A stretch of 64,000 nt of DNA, taken from NCBI RefSeq assembly GCF_001462205.1, contig NZ_LKIR01000062.1, forward strand, positions 13,143 to 77,142, read 5' to 3'. The stretch comes from Haloparvum sedimenti (GTDB taxonomy: Archaea > Halobacteriota > Halobacteria > Halobacteriales > Haloferacaceae). Positions 36,370 through 44,928 of the stretch are shown here, in pieces. Every line of letters starts with the position of its first letter. Within the stretch, counting starts at the first letter, position 1. The notes below the pieces were generated by a model. It was given only the letters and a program-made list of their open reading frames with translations. It had not been told where the DNA came from and did not search any database. The translations under genes were made by a program, and so were the position numbers.

Positions 36370-37527
36370 GTGTCTCGCGCCAAGCTGTTCGGGTCGCTGT
36401 GCGGGTTGGTGTTCCTCGTCAACTTCGCGCGGGTGATCTTCGCCCCGCTCGTCGGCGAGTTCATCGACGAGTTCGCGATCCGGGAGGGGACGGCCGGCCT
36501 CGTCGTCACGCTGGCGTGGGTCGGCTCCGCGGCGCCGCGGTTCCCGACCGGCTGGCTGCTCACGAAGGTGCCGCGCCACCACGTCGTGCTCGCGTCCGGC
36601 GCCATGCTCTCGCTCGGCGCCGTCTTCCTGGGGTTCACCGACGGCGTCGCGTGGCTGATGGTCGGCGCGTTCGCGGTCGGCACCGCCTCCGGCGTCTACT
36701 TCGTCTCCGCGAACCCCTTCATCTCGGAGCTGTTCCCCGACCGCGTCGGCCGCGTGATGGGGATCCACGGCATGGCGAGTCAGGTCGCGGCGGTCGTCGT
36801 CGCCCCCGTCGCAACCGTCGCGCTGTGGTACGACTGGCGCTACGCGTTCTTCGGGCTGGGCGTCCTCGCAGCCCTCCTAACCGCCCTGACGTACGTGCTC
36901 GCGCGCCGCGCGGACCTCCCCGACGTGGACGTGGCTGCGACCGGCTTCCTCGCCGCGGCCCGCTCCGAATGGCACATCATCGTCGCCGGCGTCGCGCTGA
37001 TGGGGATCACGAGCTTCGTCTGGCAGGGGCTGTTCAACTTCTACGAGCTCTACATGGTCGCGAAGGGGCTGCCGCAGGCGACGGCCAGAAACCTCCTGAC
37101 GGTCATCTTCGCCGCCGGCGTCCCTGCGTTCTTCATTTCGGGCTCCCTCGTCGACCGCTTCCCGCGCGTGCAGTTCCTGCTCGCTGTCATCGCCTCGTTC
37201 GTCTGCTCGGTGTTCCTGATCGTCGCCGCCTCCGGGCTCTGGCCGCTCGTCGCCGCCACGACGCTGGCCGGCTTCACCATCCACGCGATGTTCCCCGCGG
37301 CGGACGCGTACATCCTCGACACGCTCCCGGACACGACGCGCGCGACCGCGTACGCCGTCTTCTCCGGCGGCATGATGCTCACGCAGGCGCTCGGATCCTC
37401 GGCGGTCGGGGCGCTCGTCGAGCGGGGAATCGCCTACGACACGGTGTTTACGGTCTTTGCGGCCGGACTCGCGGTGCTCGTCGTCGTCTTCGCGGGACTG
37501 GACCGCGCCGGGCGGATCCCCGGGTGA
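36370..37527 (+). CDS. MFS transporter
   Basis: A 385-residue major facilitator with about twelve hydrophobic helices. The first half includes the loop 2-3 region GWLLTKVPRHHVV, close to the MFS signature position, and GIHGMASQVAAVVVAP in helix 5. The start is GTG 36370, giving MSRAKLFGSLCGLVFLVNFA with helix 1 beginning at residue 6. Substrate is unknown; it belongs to the general MFS_1 type, with no drug-exporter motif recognised. It stands alone, 86 bases before the glycosyltransferase gene on the same strand. Confidence 0.88.
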   Translation: MSRAKLFGSLCGLVFLVNFARVIFAPLVGEFIDEFAIREGTAGLVVTLAWVGSAAPRFPTGWLLTKVPRHHVVLASGAMLSLGAVFLGFTDGVAWLMVGAFAVGTASGVYFVSANPFISELFPDRVGRVMGIHGMASQVAAVVVAPVATVALWYDWRYAFFGLGVLAALLTALTYVLARRADLPDVDVAATGFLAAARSEWHIIVAGVALMGITSFVWQGLFNFYELYMVAKGLPQATARNLLTVIFAAGVPAFFISGSLVDRFPRVQFLLAVIASFVCSVFLIVAASGLWPLVAATTLAGFTIHAMFPAADAYILDTLPDTTRATAYAVFSGGMMLTQALGSSAVGALVERGIAYDTVFTVFAAGLAVLVVVFAGLDRAGRIPG

Positions 37528-37613
37528 GGGGTCGGCAACGCGGCCACGGATCGACGACCGCTGTTCCTCCGCGACCCGCGGCCTTTTGAGTCGGCCGGCC
37601 CTCCCTTCGGTCG

Positions 37614-38711
37614 ATGGAGTACGTCCAGGAGCGCGTGACGACCCTCCACGCGCTGACGGACCGGACGCCGGACGCGCCGACCGACCGCGCGGCGGTGGTG
37701 GTGCCGATGACGGAACGCGAGTACGGCGGGCTGGCGGCCGAGCGCGTGCTGACCGCGCTAGAGGCGGTCGACCCGGCCCGCGTGGTCGTGCCGCTGCGCG
37801 CGACCCCCGAACACGCCGGACCGTTCCACGAGTGGCTGAGCGAGTTCGACCTTCCCGTGGAGACGCTCTGGTGTGACGGACCGCGACTGGCGACGCTGCT
37901 CGCCGAGCACGGTCTCGACGGCGAGCGCGGGAAGGGACGCGACGTGTGGCTCGGGCTCGGCCGCGCGATCACCGAGGAGTTCGTCGTCGTCCACGACGCG
38001 GACACGCGCAGCTACAGCCCGGCGTACGTCCCGCGTCTGTTGTTCCCGCTCGCGCACGGCCACGCCTTCTCGAAGGGCTACTACGCCCGCGTCGAGGACG
38101 GGAAGCTCTACGGACGCCTGTTCCGGCTGCTGTACCGGCCGCTCGTGCGAGCGCTCGCGGACGCACACGACGCGCCGATCGTGGACTATCTGGACGCGTT
38201 CCGGTACGCGCTCGCGGGCGAGTTCGCGGCGACGAGCGACCTGGTGGCCGGGCTGCGGATCCCCCGCGGCTGGGGCCTGGAGGTCGGGACGCTCGGCGAC
38301 GCGTTCGCGCAGGCCGGCTTTTCCGGCTCGGCGCAGGTCGACCTCGGACGCTACGAGCACGACCACCGCTCCGTCCGCGGGCCGACCGGGCTCGCCGACA
38401 TGAGCGATGCGGTCACGGGGGCCGTCCTCCGAGCGCTCGCGGATCACGGCGTCGAGCCGGACCTCGACGCGCTGCCGGGCCGGTACCGGGAGGCGGCCGA
38501 GCGGATCGTGACCGGCTACGCCACCGACGCCGCGTTCAACGGGCTCGAGTACGACCGCGAGGCCGAGTTGGCGCAAGTCGAGACGTACGCCGACTCCGTG
38601 ACCGCGCCCGGAGCGGACACCCGGCTCCCGGCGTGGGCCGAAACGGGGCTCTCGCCCGACGCGGTCCGCGAGGCGGCGCGGGCCGACCTCTCGGAGGTGC
38701 TCGGCTCGTGA
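37614..38711 (+). CDS. glycosyltransferase with DxD motif, glucosyl/mannosyl-3-phosphoglycerate synthase-like
   Basis: A 365-residue GT-A type glycosyltransferase. The nucleotide-sugar and metal site is HDADTRSYSP with Asp128-x-Asp130. The following segments (FSKGYYARV, RLFRLLYRPLVRAL, GWGLEVGTL) are like those in glucosyl-3-phosphoglycerate or mannosyl-3-phosphoglycerate synthases, enzymes that make charged compatible solutes. That specificity is suggested by pattern and not proven. No phosphatase for the product adjoins it. Its stop overlaps the next gene (GTGA), so the two proteins are translationally coupled. Confidence 0.7.
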   Translation: MEYVQERVTTLHALTDRTPDAPTDRAAVVVPMTEREYGGLAAERVLTALEAVDPARVVVPLRATPEHAGPFHEWLSEFDLPVETLWCDGPRLATLLAEHGLDGERGKGRDVWLGLGRAITEEFVVVHDADTRSYSPAYVPRLLFPLAHGHAFSKGYYARVEDGKLYGRLFRLLYRPLVRALADAHDAPIVDYLDAFRYALAGEFAATSDLVAGLRIPRGWGLEVGTLGDAFAQAGFSGSAQVDLGRYEHDHRSVRGPTGLADMSDAVTGAVLRALADHGVEPDLDALPGRYREAAERIVTGYATDAAFNGLEYDREAELAQVETYADSVTAPGADTRLPAWAETGLSPDAVREAARADLSEVLGS

Positions 38712-39265
38712 CCGACTTCGGTGACCCGGCTGAGGGGCCCTCGGCCGCCAGCATCGCGGCTCGCGACGAGATCGCCGGCGTCGTCGACCTGTTCGGCGCC
38801 CTCACGCGCGCCGAGCTGCGGAAGGCGCTCTCGGAGCTGGCGTTCAAGCGGGGCGCCGACGTGGACGAGGCGGCGGTCGACGCGGCGGTCGACGCCGCGA
38901 TCCGCGAGTACGCGCTGGTTCCGGTCGACGCGTCGCCGGACGGGGGCGGGACCGTCCCCGCGGTGAGCGACGACGACCTCCTCGCGGTCGGGCCGGCCGC
39001 GTTCCCGACGCTGCCCGAACGGGCGGAGGACCTCCCGCACATTCTCGACGTGCCCGACCGCGACCCCGACCGCGCGGCGCTCGGGCGCGCCGTGGCGAGC
39101 CGGCTCCGCGCGGAGGCCGACGCCCTCCTCGACGCGTCGGGGTCCCGCGGGGGCGACCGCGCCGAGACCCTGCTCGACGTCTGCTACGACCTCGACGTGT
39201 GGGCGCCCGTAGAGACCGACGACGTGCGCGACCGGTTGACCGAGGCGCTGGCCGACGCCGAGTGA
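38708..39265 (+). CDS. acidic haloarchaeal protein coupled to the glycosyltransferase, function unknown
   Basis: A 185-residue protein starting at GTG 38708, four bases inside the preceding gene. It is highly acidic, rich in Ala, and mostly helical by eye. EIAGVVDLFGALTRAELRKA near the N-terminus looks like a winged-helix recognition pattern, and LDVPDRDPDRAALGRAVASR follows later. No catalytic motif was found. Tight coupling suggests it works with, or regulates, the glycosyltransferase. I do not recognise a named family. Confidence 0.65.
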   Translation: MTDFGDPAEGPSAASIAARDEIAGVVDLFGALTRAELRKALSELAFKRGADVDEAAVDAAVDAAIREYALVPVDASPDGGGTVPAVSDDDLLAVGPAAFPTLPERAEDLPHILDVPDRDPDRAALGRAVASRLRAEADALLDASGSRGGDRAETLLDVCYDLDVWAPVETDDVRDRLTEALADAE

Positions 39266-39382
39266 CGGCGACGCGAGCGGCGCCGGTCGCCGCGGCCGGG
39301 CGGCCGCCCGACACAGTCGCAGGATCCCGGCCGGGACTGCACGGAGGACAAGACTAACGCCGGCCGGGACCCAGATCCGGGC

Positions 39383-39982
39383 ATGGACCTGTCCGGGCTC
39401 CGGCACCGCACGCCGGTCGCGGTCACCGACGCCGCGCGCGAAGCGGCGGTCCTCGCGCCCCTCCTCCGACGGGACGACGAGCCCCACCTGCTGTTCACCA
39501 AGCGCGCCGACCACCTCGGCGAGCATCCCGGGCAGATGAGCTTCCCCGGCGGCGGTCGCGAGCCCTCCGACGCTGACCTCCGCGCGACCGCGCTCCGGGA
39601 GGCCAACGAGGAGATCGGCCTCCGCCCCGAGGAGACCGAGATCCACGGCGCCCTCGACGACATCACCACGGTCACCGACTACGCCGTCCGCCCGTTCGTC
39701 GCGACGGTCCCCGACCGCGAGTACGTCCCCGACGAGAGCGAGGTCGCGGAGGTGGTGGTCCTCCCGGTCGCCGCGCTCACCGACCTCGCCAACTACGAAT
39801 CGGAGCGCCGCGACCACCCGGAGTACGGCGACCACCGCGTCCACTTCTTCCGCGTCGACGGCTACACCGTCTGGGGCGCCACCGGCCGCATGCTCGTCCA
39901 GCTGCTGGAGCTGACGACCGACTGGACCATGCCGCCGCAGGTCGACCGCGTCGTCGACCCCGACGCCGACTTTCCGGTCTGA
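39383..39982 (+). CDS. Nudix hydrolase, CoA pyrophosphatase-like
   Basis: A 199-residue Nudix enzyme. Two signatures overlap: the CoA-binding motif LLFTKRADHLGEHPGQMSF (about 35-53) and the Nudix box GGGREPSDADLRATALREAN followed by EEIGL (about 55-79). In the Nudix box the first Glu is replaced by Asp, as in other members of this CoA-cleaving subgroup. The subgroup splits CoA or acyl-CoA to 4'-phosphopantetheine and 3',5'-ADP. It is a single gene, followed by a repeat-rich gap. Confidence 0.85.
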   Translation: MDLSGLRHRTPVAVTDAAREAAVLAPLLRRDDEPHLLFTKRADHLGEHPGQMSFPGGGREPSDADLRATALREANEEIGLRPEETEIHGALDDITTVTDYAVRPFVATVPDREYVPDESEVAEVVVLPVAALTDLANYESERRDHPEYGDHRVHFFRVDGYTVWGATGRMLVQLLELTTDWTMPPQVDRVVDPDADFPV

Positions 39983-40448
39983 GTGCCCGCAGGGCGACGC
40001 GGCGCGGCTGCCTCAGTCGGGCTGCACTCACGGCGGGAATTCCGCGCGATCCCGGAAAAACGCTCGGCCGGCGGCGGTGCTGTGCGGGGCAGTGCGGTTG
40101 CGGTGCCGTGCCGTCGGCGCGCGCCGCGGCGACCGCTTCGCGTGTCGCCGCGACCGCGCGAGGGAGGGCCGGCCGCGGCCGCGCTGCGTTGCTGTGCGGT
40201 TCCGCGGCCGCGGCCGACCCGAGGCTGGGGAGGTGTGAGGCTGCTGTGCGGTGCGGGGCGGTGGCTGGGGCGGTGGCTGGGACGGTGGCCGAGGCACTCT
40301 GGTGGTGCCGTCCAGAGCAGCGGGATCTGCCGAGACAGAAAAACCGCCGCACAGAGATCCAACGGGGCGCACCGGGAGTCTCGCGTCCCAGCGGTTCGAT
40401 CCCCGACCGGGACGGAAACGGCGAACACGGCGCCGCGGCGAGCGTCGC
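39983..40448. other. gene-free, repeat-rich 466-base region
   Basis: No gene is credible here. From about 40081 to 40110 there are GCGGT-rich words like those at 3542 and 13071. The 55-base module follows at 40113-40167, then GAGGCTGGGGAGGTG at 40221-40235, three GGTGGCTGGG-like words at 40260-40285, and GAGCAGCGGGATCTGC at 40315-40330, which resembles the tail after copies A and B. The stem-loop core itself is absent. Confidence 0.7.
40113..40167 (+). repeat. dispersed repeat module, copy 2 (partner at 3632-3686)
   Basis: 52 of 55 bases match 3632-3686. The inverted arms GCGGCGAC (40126-40133) and GTCGCCGC (40144-40151) are intact, and the loop reads CGCTTCGCGT here against CGCGAAGCGT there. 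Confidence 0.75.
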
Positions 40449-41099
40449 CTAGCCGAAGTTCTCGACCTTCGCCGCGTCGGGGTCGCCGCCGGCGGCCTCG
40501 ATCGCGTCGCCCGCGGCCGCCACGAACGGCGCGAAGCCGAAGACGAACACCTGCTCGTCGTCGGCGCCGGTGACCGCCTCCTCGACCGCCTCGTCGAACG
40601 CCTCGGTCTCATCGGTTCCCACGACGTGGACGGACGCGCCGTTCTCCTGCAGGTCGTTGAGGCGGGCGCCGTGAGCCGGCGCGTCATCGCGGTAGACGAC
40701 CGCGGCCTCGTTGCCGTCCGCGAGCGCGCGCTCGCCGATCGCGACCGCGGGCCCGATGCCCGGTCCGCCCGCGAGCACCACGACGCGCGCCTCGCCCTCG
40801 TAGTGGTCGTCGCCGTAGGGTCCCGAGATCTCCACCTCGTCGCCCGCGCTCAGGCCGGCGAGGTACTCCGAGAAGGGACCGCCCTCCGAGGGGTCGACCT
40901 CGATGGTGACCTCGAACTCCTCGTCCACGTCCGGCGAGGAGAGGGTGTAGAAGCGTGCGTACCCCTCTCCCTCGACCGTCGCGGAGATCTTCACGAACTG
41001 TCCCGGCTCCGCCGTAAAGCCGTCCGGGGTCGCGAACCGCACCGCGACCGTGTCCGGGCCGACCGACGCCGACGCGGTGACTGTGACCGTCGTGTCCAT
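40449..41099 (-). CDS. FAD/NAD(P)-binding reductase, ferredoxin-NADP reductase-like
   Basis: A 216-residue two-domain flavin reductase. The FAD domain carries ARFYTLSSPD (about 48-57), equivalent to the RxYS motif, and the NAD(P) domain begins VVVLAGGPGIGPAVAIGE (about 107-124) and ends VFVFGFAPFVAAAGDA. There is no 2Fe-2S domain and no Cys cluster, so it may pass electrons to or from a free ferredoxin, of which the two 2-oxoacid oxidoreductases in this window are major users; that link is inference. The ATG at 41099 begins the first beta strand. It is divergent from korA. Confidence 0.82.
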   Translation of the reverse strand: MDTTVTVTASASVGPDTVAVRFATPDGFTAEPGQFVKISATVEGEGYARFYTLSSPDVDEEFEVTIEVDPSEGGPFSEYLAGLSAGDEVEISGPYGDDHYEGEARVVVLAGGPGIGPAVAIGERALADGNEAAVVYRDDAPAHGARLNDLQENGASVHVVGTDETEAFDEAVEEAVTGADDEQVFVFGFAPFVAAAGDAIEAAGGDPDAAKVENFG

Positions 41100-41456
41100 A
41101 CCGGCGTCTCGGCCGTGCGCCGAATGAGGGTTGTGCTTCGGGCGAGGGTGGCCCGGAACTGGGACGGGACCCGGCTTCGTGCCGCACCGGGATTCGACAA
41201 GTGACGAATTCGGGTACAGAAATTGCCGAAACGAGCCGCGGATACGGGCGATCTTCACGACAGTTGCCGATGACTACTGTGGTTCGTCGGGTCGACTCTC
41301 CGAATTCGGTGGACATACACGAAATTAGCTGCGTTTAGAAACAGTATTGCTGAACATTCGTTTTCTATATACTCCTATCTGGGACGGTTTTTAGATAATG
41401 CCCCGGTTCATGCTTTCAGAAGCCTTTTGATTGGTCCGGATGAAGCCAGAGACAGC
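41100..41456. promoter_or_regulatory. 357-base divergent promoter region before korA
   Basis: The gap becomes AT-rich toward korA. TCTATATACT at 41363-41372 and CCTTTTGA at 41424-41431 are TATA candidates; the second is about 27 bases before the chosen korA ATG. CAGTATTGCTGAA (41342-41354) is the exact reverse complement of a 13-base word upstream of the reductase gene at 44929. No gene is seen. Confidence 0.4.
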
Positions 41457-43214
41457 ATGGCTGCGGACTTCAACTGGGCCATCGGCGGGGAAGCCGGCGA
41501 TGGCATCGACTCGACGGGGAAGATCTTCGCGCAAGCGCTCTCCCGAGCGGGTCGACACGTATTCACGTCGAAGGACTTCGCGTCCCGGATTCGCGGCGGC
41601 TACACCGCGTATAAGGTTCGCACGTCCGTCGACAAGGTACAGAGCGTCGTCGATCGACTGGACGTGCTGATCGCGTTGACGCCCCGGACCATCGAGGAGA
41701 ACCTCGACGAGCTCCACGACGGTTCGGTGATCATCTACGACGGCGAGCGGACGACGATGCAGGACGTCGAGATCCCCGGCGAGATGGTGGGGCTCGACGT
41801 GCCGCTCAAGCGGCTGGCCGAGGAGGCCGGCGGGGCCATCATGCGAAACGTCGTCGCGCTCGGTGCCGCCTGCGAGGTGACGAACTTCCCCATCGAGAAC
41901 CTCGACTCCGCGCTGGAGAAGCGGTTCAAGGACAAGGGCCAGCAGCTCGTCGACAACAACATGGAGGCGGCCCGCGCGGGCCAGTCGTACGTCGAGGAGG
42001 AGTACGACCACGCGTTCGACTACGACCTCGACACGACCGACGAGGACTACGTCCTGCTCAACGGCGACCAGGCGATCGGCATGGGCGCCATCGCGGCCGG
42101 GTGCCGGTTCTACGCCGGCTACCCCATCACGCCCGCGACGGACGTGATGACCTACCTGAAGGGCCGCATCGAGCAGTTCGGCGGGCACGTCATTCAGGCT
42201 GAAGACGAACTCTCCGCGATCAACATGGCGCTCGGGGCCGCCCGCGGGGGCGCCCGCTCGATGACCGCGACCTCCGGCCCGGGGATCGACCTGATGACCG
42301 AAACGTTCGGGCTGATCGCGACCTCGGAGACGCCGCTGGTCATCTGTAACGTGATGCGCTCGGGTCCCTCGACGGGGATGCCGACGAAGCAGGAACAGGG
42401 CGACCTGAACCACATGCTGTACGGCGGTCACGGCGAGATCCCGCGGTTCGTGCTCGCGCCGACCACCATCGCGGAGTGTTTCTGGAAGACCGTCGAGGCG
42501 TTCAACCTCGCCGAGAAGTACCAGATCCCCGTGTACCTCACCGCGGACCTCTCGATGGCGGTGACCGAGCAGACGTTCACGCCGGACACCTTCGACATGG
42601 ACGAGGTCGAGATCGACCGCGGCTTCGTCGTCGACGAGGCCGACATCGACGGGCACCTCTCCGAATCGGGCGGGTTCCAGCCGCACGAGATCACCGAGGA
42701 CGGCATCTCGCCGCGCGCGTTCCCCGGCACGTCGGGCGGCGCGCACATGTCCACCGGGCTGGAGCACGACGAGCAGGGCCGGCGGACCGAGGACACCGAC
42801 ATGCGCGTCGAGCAGGTCGACAAGCGCAACCGAAAGGTCGAGACGGCAAAGGAGCGCGAGGACTGGAGCCCGCGCGAGTTCGGCGACCCCGAGGCCGACA
42901 ACCTCGTCATCACCTGGGGCTCGAACGAGGGCGCGCTCGCGGAGGCGCTGGAGTTCCTCGACGACGAGGGCATCGACCTGCGCGTGCTCTCGGTGCCGTA
43001 CATCTTCCCGCGGCCGGACCTGTCGGACGCGGTCGAGGCCGCCGAGAACGTCGTCGTCGTGGAGTGTAACGAGACGGGACAGTTCGCGGACATCGTCGAG
43101 CACGACGTGCTCGAACGGGTCGACCGCGTCAACAAGTACACCGGCGTGCGGTTCAACGCGGACGAACTCGCCGCCGAGATCGAGGCGACCCTCGCGGAGG
43201 GAGCGGAGGCGTAA
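41457..43214 (+). CDS. korA: 2-oxoacid:ferredoxin oxidoreductase alpha subunit (gamma-alpha fusion), probably 2-oxoglutarate
   Basis: A 585-residue subunit with gamma domain first (NWAIGGEAGDGIDSTGK, 6-22) and alpha domain after about residue 195 (GCRFYAGYPITPATDVMTYL, 215-234; GPSTGMPTKQEQGDLNHML, from 303). It oxidises a 2-oxoacid to acyl-CoA and reduces ferredoxin, here most likely 2-oxoglutarate in the citric acid cycle. That choice follows from its shorter length and the shorter beta subunit relative to the pair at 1-2070. The ATG at 41457 is preferred to an earlier start because NWAIGG should sit close to the N-terminus. Confidence 0.85.
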   Translation: MAADFNWAIGGEAGDGIDSTGKIFAQALSRAGRHVFTSKDFASRIRGGYTAYKVRTSVDKVQSVVDRLDVLIALTPRTIEENLDELHDGSVIIYDGERTTMQDVEIPGEMVGLDVPLKRLAEEAGGAIMRNVVALGAACEVTNFPIENLDSALEKRFKDKGQQLVDNNMEAARAGQSYVEEEYDHAFDYDLDTTDEDYVLLNGDQAIGMGAIAAGCRFYAGYPITPATDVMTYLKGRIEQFGGHVIQAEDELSAINMALGAARGGARSMTATSGPGIDLMTETFGLIATSETPLVICNVMRSGPSTGMPTKQEQGDLNHMLYGGHGEIPRFVLAPTTIAECFWKTVEAFNLAEKYQIPVYLTADLSMAVTEQTFTPDTFDMDEVEIDRGFVVDEADIDGHLSESGGFQPHEITEDGISPRAFPGTSGGAHMSTGLEHDEQGRRTEDTDMRVEQVDKRNRKVETAKEREDWSPREFGDPEADNLVITWGSNEGALAEALEFLDDEGIDLRVLSVPYIFPRPDLSDAVEAAENVVVVECNETGQFADIVEHDVLERVDRVNKYTGVRFNADELAAEIEATLAEGAEA

Positions 43215-43216
43215 CC

Positions 43217-44080
43217 ATGAGCTCAGAGATCCGATTCACCGACTTCAAGTCCGACAAGCAGCCGACGTGGTGCCCGGGGTGCGGCGACTTCGGCACGATG
43301 AACGGCATGATGAAGGCGCTCGCGGAGACGGGCAACGACCCCGACAACACCTTCGTCGTGGCGGGCATCGGCTGCTCCGGCAAGATCGGCACGTACATGC
43401 ACAGCTACGCGCTCCACGGCGTTCACGGACGCGCGCTGCCCGTCGGCACGGGCGTGAAGATCGCCCGCCCCGACATCGAGGTGATGGTCGCGGGCGGGGA
43501 CGGCGACGGCTACTCCATCGGCGCGGGCCACTTCGTTCACGCCGTGCGGCGCAACGTCGACATGACGTACGTCGTGATGGACAACCGCATCTACGGGCTC
43601 ACGAAGGGGCAGGCCTCGCCGACCTCGCGCGAGGACTTCGAGACCGCCACCACGCCGGAGGGGCCGAAGCAGCCGCCGGTTAACCCCCACGCACTGGCGC
43701 TCGCTTCCGGCGCGACCTTCATCGCGCAGTCGTTCTCCTCGGACGCGCTCCGTCACCAGGAGATCGTTCAGGAAGCCGTCGAACACGACGGGTTCGGCTT
43801 CGTGAACGTCTACTCGCCGTGTGTCACCTTCAACGACGTGGACACCTACGACTACTTCCGCGACAGCCTCGTGGACCTCAAGGAGGAGGACCACGACCCG
43901 ACCGACCGCGAGGCGGCCAAGGACGTCATCCTCGACCAGAACAAGGAGTACCAGGGCGTCGTCTACAAGGACGAGGACTCGGTGCCGTACCACGAGCAGC
44001 ACGGCGTCGACGAGGACATGTCGATCATCCCCGACGGCGCGCCCGAGGGCGCGACCGACCTCGTTCGCGAGTTCTACTGA
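43217..44080 (+). CDS. korB: 2-oxoacid:ferredoxin oxidoreductase beta subunit, probably 2-oxoglutarate
   Basis: The 287-residue TPP-binding subunit. PTWCPGCGDFG holds Cys19 and Cys22, a third cluster cysteine is in GIGCSGK (Cys53), and the thiamine diphosphate and Mg site is GGDGDGYSIG (93-102) with the partner MDNRIYGLTKG. It starts two bases after korA, so the pair is one transcript. A T5 run at 44096-44100 follows the stop and may end it. Confidence 0.87.
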   Translation: MSSEIRFTDFKSDKQPTWCPGCGDFGTMNGMMKALAETGNDPDNTFVVAGIGCSGKIGTYMHSYALHGVHGRALPVGTGVKIARPDIEVMVAGGDGDGYSIGAGHFVHAVRRNVDMTYVVMDNRIYGLTKGQASPTSREDFETATTPEGPKQPPVNPHALALASGATFIAQSFSSDALRHQEIVQEAVEHDGFGFVNVYSPCVTFNDVDTYDYFRDSLVDLKEEDHDPTDREAAKDVILDQNKEYQGVVYKDEDSVPYHEQHGVDEDMSIIPDGAPEGATDLVREFY

Positions 44081-44095
44081 GCCGCCGTCCGCAGC

Positions 44096-44100
44096 TTTTT
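44096..44100 (+). terminator. T-run after korB
   Basis: Five T bases occur 16 bases after the korB stop, in the gap before the convergent lipoprotein gene. This is a weak but typical archaeal termination signal. Confidence 0.35.
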
Positions 44101-44175
44101 CGTCGGCGTCGATATTCGCATCGGCGAGCGACGCGGTTTCTGCGCCGTCAGTGACCGCTCAGAACCCGCGCGGCG

Positions 44176-44790
44176 TCACTCCGAGCCCTGGTGTTCGACC
44201 GTCTCCATCAGGTCAAGCAGCGTCGCCTTCTCGTCGACCGCGGCCGGGTGGAGGCCGACGAGGACCACCACGTCGCCCTCGTGGGCGACGGTCGCGAGGT
44301 GGATCCGAAGCGGGACCTCCTCTCCGTCGACCTGCGTGGTCGTCGCGAAGGTCGTCACCTCGGTCTCCGTGTCGAGAACGGTCCGCGTCTCGGAGCCGAC
44401 GACCTCCACGTCGCTGGCGTTGAGGTCGGCCGAATCGCCGGCACGGTCGAGGACGCGCTGGACGAGTTCCTCGTTCGAGAGCCGCACGACGGGGTTGACC
44501 GACTGGCCGGCGACCGTCGCGTCGGGCGTCGACGCGACCGTGAGCGAGGCCTGCCGCTCGCTGCTGGCGTAGGTGGCGACCCACGAGGTGGCGGTGACGT
44601 CGGCGCTCACCCCGGCCACCTCGATGGATTCGTTGATCGTGAACGGTTCCGGTTCCGAAGCCTCGTAGCCCGCCTCGGAGAGCGCGTCGTCGGGCACGCT
44701 CGCGGGCGAGGACTCGAAGCTGTACGCGCCGCCCGTACAGCCGGCGAGCAGCACGACGACCGCGAGAGCGGCGACGATCCTGGTTCGCAT
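44176..44790 (-). CDS. secreted lipoprotein, DUF6517-like
   Basis: A 204-residue lipoprotein. The signal reads MRTRIVAALAVVVLLAGC, with lipobox LAGC, so it would be lipid-anchored outside the membrane. The body has the run GYEASEPEPFTINESIEVAG and TSWVATYAS, resembling the haloarchaeal DUF6517 family, which is recalled and not searched. It converges on korB. The ATG at 44790 is chosen because it begins the signal peptide; an ATG seven codons earlier adds residues not typical of one. Function unknown. Confidence 0.7.
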   Translation of the reverse strand: MRTRIVAALAVVVLLAGCTGGAYSFESSPASVPDDALSEAGYEASEPEPFTINESIEVAGVSADVTATSWVATYASSERQASLTVASTPDATVAGQSVNPVVRLSNEELVQRVLDRAGDSADLNASDVEVVGSETRTVLDTETEVTTFATTTQVDGEEVPLRIHLATVAHEGDVVVLVGLHPAAVDEKATLLDLMETVEHQGSE

Positions 44791-44889
44791 ACGGTCAGGA
44801 AGGCGCTGCATTACTTATAAACTTGGCGTGCCGACGACGCGACCGGAGCGACCGCCGCGAAACCCGTCGACTCGCGGAGGACAGGACTC

Positions 44890-44909
44890 TTCAGCAATAC
44901 TGATAAATC
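44890..44909 (+). promoter_or_regulatory. promoter of the geranylgeranyl reductase-family gene
   Basis: TTCAGCAATACTG (44890-44902) runs directly into the TATA-like TGATAAATC (44901-44909), which lies about 24 bases before the ATG. The 13-base upstream word recurs inverted before korA. The spacing suits a leaderless message. Confidence 0.5.
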
Positions 44910-44928
44910 GCGGGCATCACCTTCGGCT

